Shown here: positions 63,401 through 64,000 of the stretch, piece after piece
Layout: each line of letters opens with the position of its first letter
How positions within the stretch are numbered: the first letter of the stretch is position 1
Assembly: GCA_044235645.1 (NCBI GenBank)
Contig: JBIIHQ010000010.1
Coordinates: 1-64,000 of the forward strand
DNA length: 64,000 nucleotides
DNA from: OMIW01 sp044235645
Lineage (GTDB): Bacteria; Bdellovibrionota_C; UBA2361; OMIW01
Reading direction: 5' to 3'
Program-made: the position numbers and the translations under genes
The notes under the pieces: model-generated
Told to the model about the DNA's origin: nothing
What the model saw: only the letters and a program-made list of their open reading frames with translations
Databases searched by the model: none

Positions 63401-64000
63401 GGGCGTGTCGCACCGAATACCAGAAAGCAGCGATCGTTTGTCCCGAGAGGGTGCGACCAGATTGGTCGGTGATAGTTGCCGAGAGCATGATCGGAATTCG
63501 CTCTCCTCGTTCGTCGCACAACCGCTGCATCGCAACGATCGCAGCTTTGAGGTTAAGCGTGTCGAAAGATGTTTCCGCAAGGAGGAGATCAACCCCCCCC
63601 TCGACGAGGGCACGGACCTGCCGATAGTACGCATCTTCGAGCTGATCAAAGGTAACGTCACGATGTGCGGGATCGTGCACATGGGGGGAGAGCGAACAGG
63701 TCTTATTCGTTGGTCCGATTGCTCCCGCGACAAAGCATACCCGTGACGGATCTTCTCGCCGTATCGCCTCGCACGCCCGCCTTGCGCACGCTGCAGCCTC
63801 TCGATTGATAGAATCAACAAGATCTTCAGTACCGTAATCCGCCTGCGCTATCGTCGTGGCGTTAAAGGTATTTGTCTCAATAATGTCGGCACCAGCACGC
63901 AGGTAGGCCTCATGAATCGATTGAATCATCTCGGGGCGGGTCAGTACGAGAAGATCATTATTCCCCCGCAACTCCCTCAAGCGGGGCCCAACCGAAGGAC
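60414..64000 (-). CDS. metH: Cobalamin-dependent methionine synthase MetH (5' end beyond the window)
   Basis: About 1195 residues are visible. Order: homocysteine-binding domain with the zinc cysteines in GINCALGA and GGCCGTTPEH; pterin-binding domain (IIVGERTNVTGSPKF); cap; B12 domain with DVHDIGKN (axial His) and SGLITPSLDEM; and the SAM-activation domain ending IRPAPGYPASPDHTEK and WLAPVLGYR. It moves a methyl from methyltetrahydrofolate to homocysteine. The frame is open to base 64000 and the first about 50 residues (usual ILDGGMGT region) lie outside. It is on the same strand as the HD-domain genes. No B12 riboswitch region is visible because the 5' side is cut. Confidence 0.97.
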   Translation of the reverse strand, partial: PSVGPRLRELRGNNDLLVLTRPEMIQSIHEAYLRAGADIIETNTFNATTIAQADYGTEDLVDSINREAAACARRACEAIRREDPSRVCFVAGAIGPTNKTCSLSPHVHDPAHRDVTFDQLEDAYYRQVRALVEGGVDLLLAETSFDTLNLKAAIVAMQRLCDERGERIPIMLSATITDQSGRTLSGQTIAAFWYSVRHAQPLSVGINCALGAREMRPYIEELSRIADCFVSCYPNAGLPNPLSDTGYDETPSDTRDALSSLMERGWINMVGGCCGTTPEHIAALVEAFRGLPPRVPPTRRAITTLAGLEPLVIDQEENRQFIIVGERTNVTGSPKFRKMIEEGRFDDALVVARQQVENGAHIIDVNFDEGLLDGVACMTRFLNLIAGEPDIARVPIMIDSSRWEVLLAGLKCVQGRPIINSISLKEGESRFIEQARTIRRFGAAVVVMAFDEQGQAATLRDKVRICQRAYKILTEMVGMDPTDIIFDPNILTVATGIEEHNSYALDFINAVAEIKRSCPGALTSGGVSNISFSFRGNGPVREAMHSAFLYHAIKAGLDMGIVNAGMLAVYEEIPPELLGLVEAVLLNTDPHGTERLTSFAETFRGEGQKSGASEQLEWRNGSVEERLSHALIKGIVDYVEADTAEALALYQIPLAVIEGPLMSGMKIVGELFGQGKMFLPQVVKSARVMKRAVAVLEPMMEAEKASSGGSTQGTFVIATVKGDVHDIGKNIVGVVLGCNGYRVVDLGVMVSCEKILEAIKEYKADLVGMSGLITPSLDEMAHNLREFERSGVRIPVLIGGATTSKAHTALRLAPHYTDAVVHVADASLVVEVCSRLRSSAEYREEIRQSQEAIRVEHGAHRAELAHATLAAAREQGVSISWNDYTPPIPAFLGVRELSDIPMSDVVPYIDWSPLFWAWDLKGSYPDILDKKEVGPEARRIFADAQTLLSEIIQTKAYRLQAVVGFWPAHREGDDVIVRAVSGDASAGKRAEDAFEEKRLCFLRSQRQQQGVPNYCLADYISSEPGCDYIGGFAVTVHGVEPFAHRYEAHHDDYTSIMAKVIGDRFAEALAEYLHHQVRQWWGYEQPGEVPLAAIIREEYRGIRPAPGYPASPDHTEKAKLWGLLEPDAKIGCTLTENYAMYPASSVSGLYFSHPESRYFAVGKIGKDQVTDYASRKEMSLEECERWLAPVLGYR

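Overview
The window is a bacterial chromosome segment from a Gram-negative, flagellated, free-living organism. LpxD (lipid A), a complete RND-MFP-TolC efflux operon, TatC with a TatA/B protein and a FliD filament cap indicate a two-membrane, motile cell. Biotin synthase, porphobilinogen synthase, HisC/HisN and cobalamin-dependent MetH indicate broad biosynthetic capacity. GreB is proteobacteria-like, while ClpC and a SufU-type scaffold are more often seen outside gammaproteobacteria, so a deltaproteobacterial-grade or neighbouring lineage is likely. I cannot place it more precisely from sequence alone. No rRNA, CRISPR array, prophage or plasmid functions were seen. Pathway genes mostly appear as singletons rather than in their usual operons.

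Left edge (1-4.2 kb): the 5' end of an IS3-family element abuts a 5'-truncated IS256-family transposase, so one IS probably inserted into another. Next come a small methyltransferase, a GT87-like polyprenol-phosphate glycosyltransferase and a visibly AT-rich GT-C-type membrane protein. This looks like a transferred surface-glycan patch.

4.6-26.7 kb: housekeeping genes. These are fliD, DUF2905, tatA/B-tatC, lpxD, a stand-alone receiver domain, greB, bioB-hemB, a membrane-anchored coiled-coil protein, hflX, a UbiB/ABC1 kinase, an SDR epimerase, kup-hrpB, an aromatic/aspartate aminotransferase, and sufU overlapping an AlkA-type glycosylase.

26.9-37.2 kb: a tripartite RND efflux operon converges on a secreted subtilisin-like protease with a Thr/Pro/Ala stalk and a basic tail. 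It is followed by a DUF1232-like protein, a K+ channel/RCK protein with an altered filter, and an orphan protein.

37.6-46.2 kb: a membrane-fused spermidine-synthase-like protein, tRNA-Lys(UUU) with a clear sigma70 promoter, an SDR + methyltransferase + TPMT-like methyltransferase operon, a large secreted protein, and a long-chain acyl-CoA synthetase.

46.4-64 kb: three sizeable proteins I cannot assign (46371, 47625, 53547), an EamA transporter, clpC with a strong terminator and a multi-hairpin intergenic region, hisC-hisN, an orphan pstS, two related HDxxED proteins that look like tandem small alarmone hydrolases, and metH running off the right edge. The most unusual items are the alarmone-hydrolase pair, the three orphan proteins, the stalked protease and the 50.6-50.7 kb hairpin cluster.
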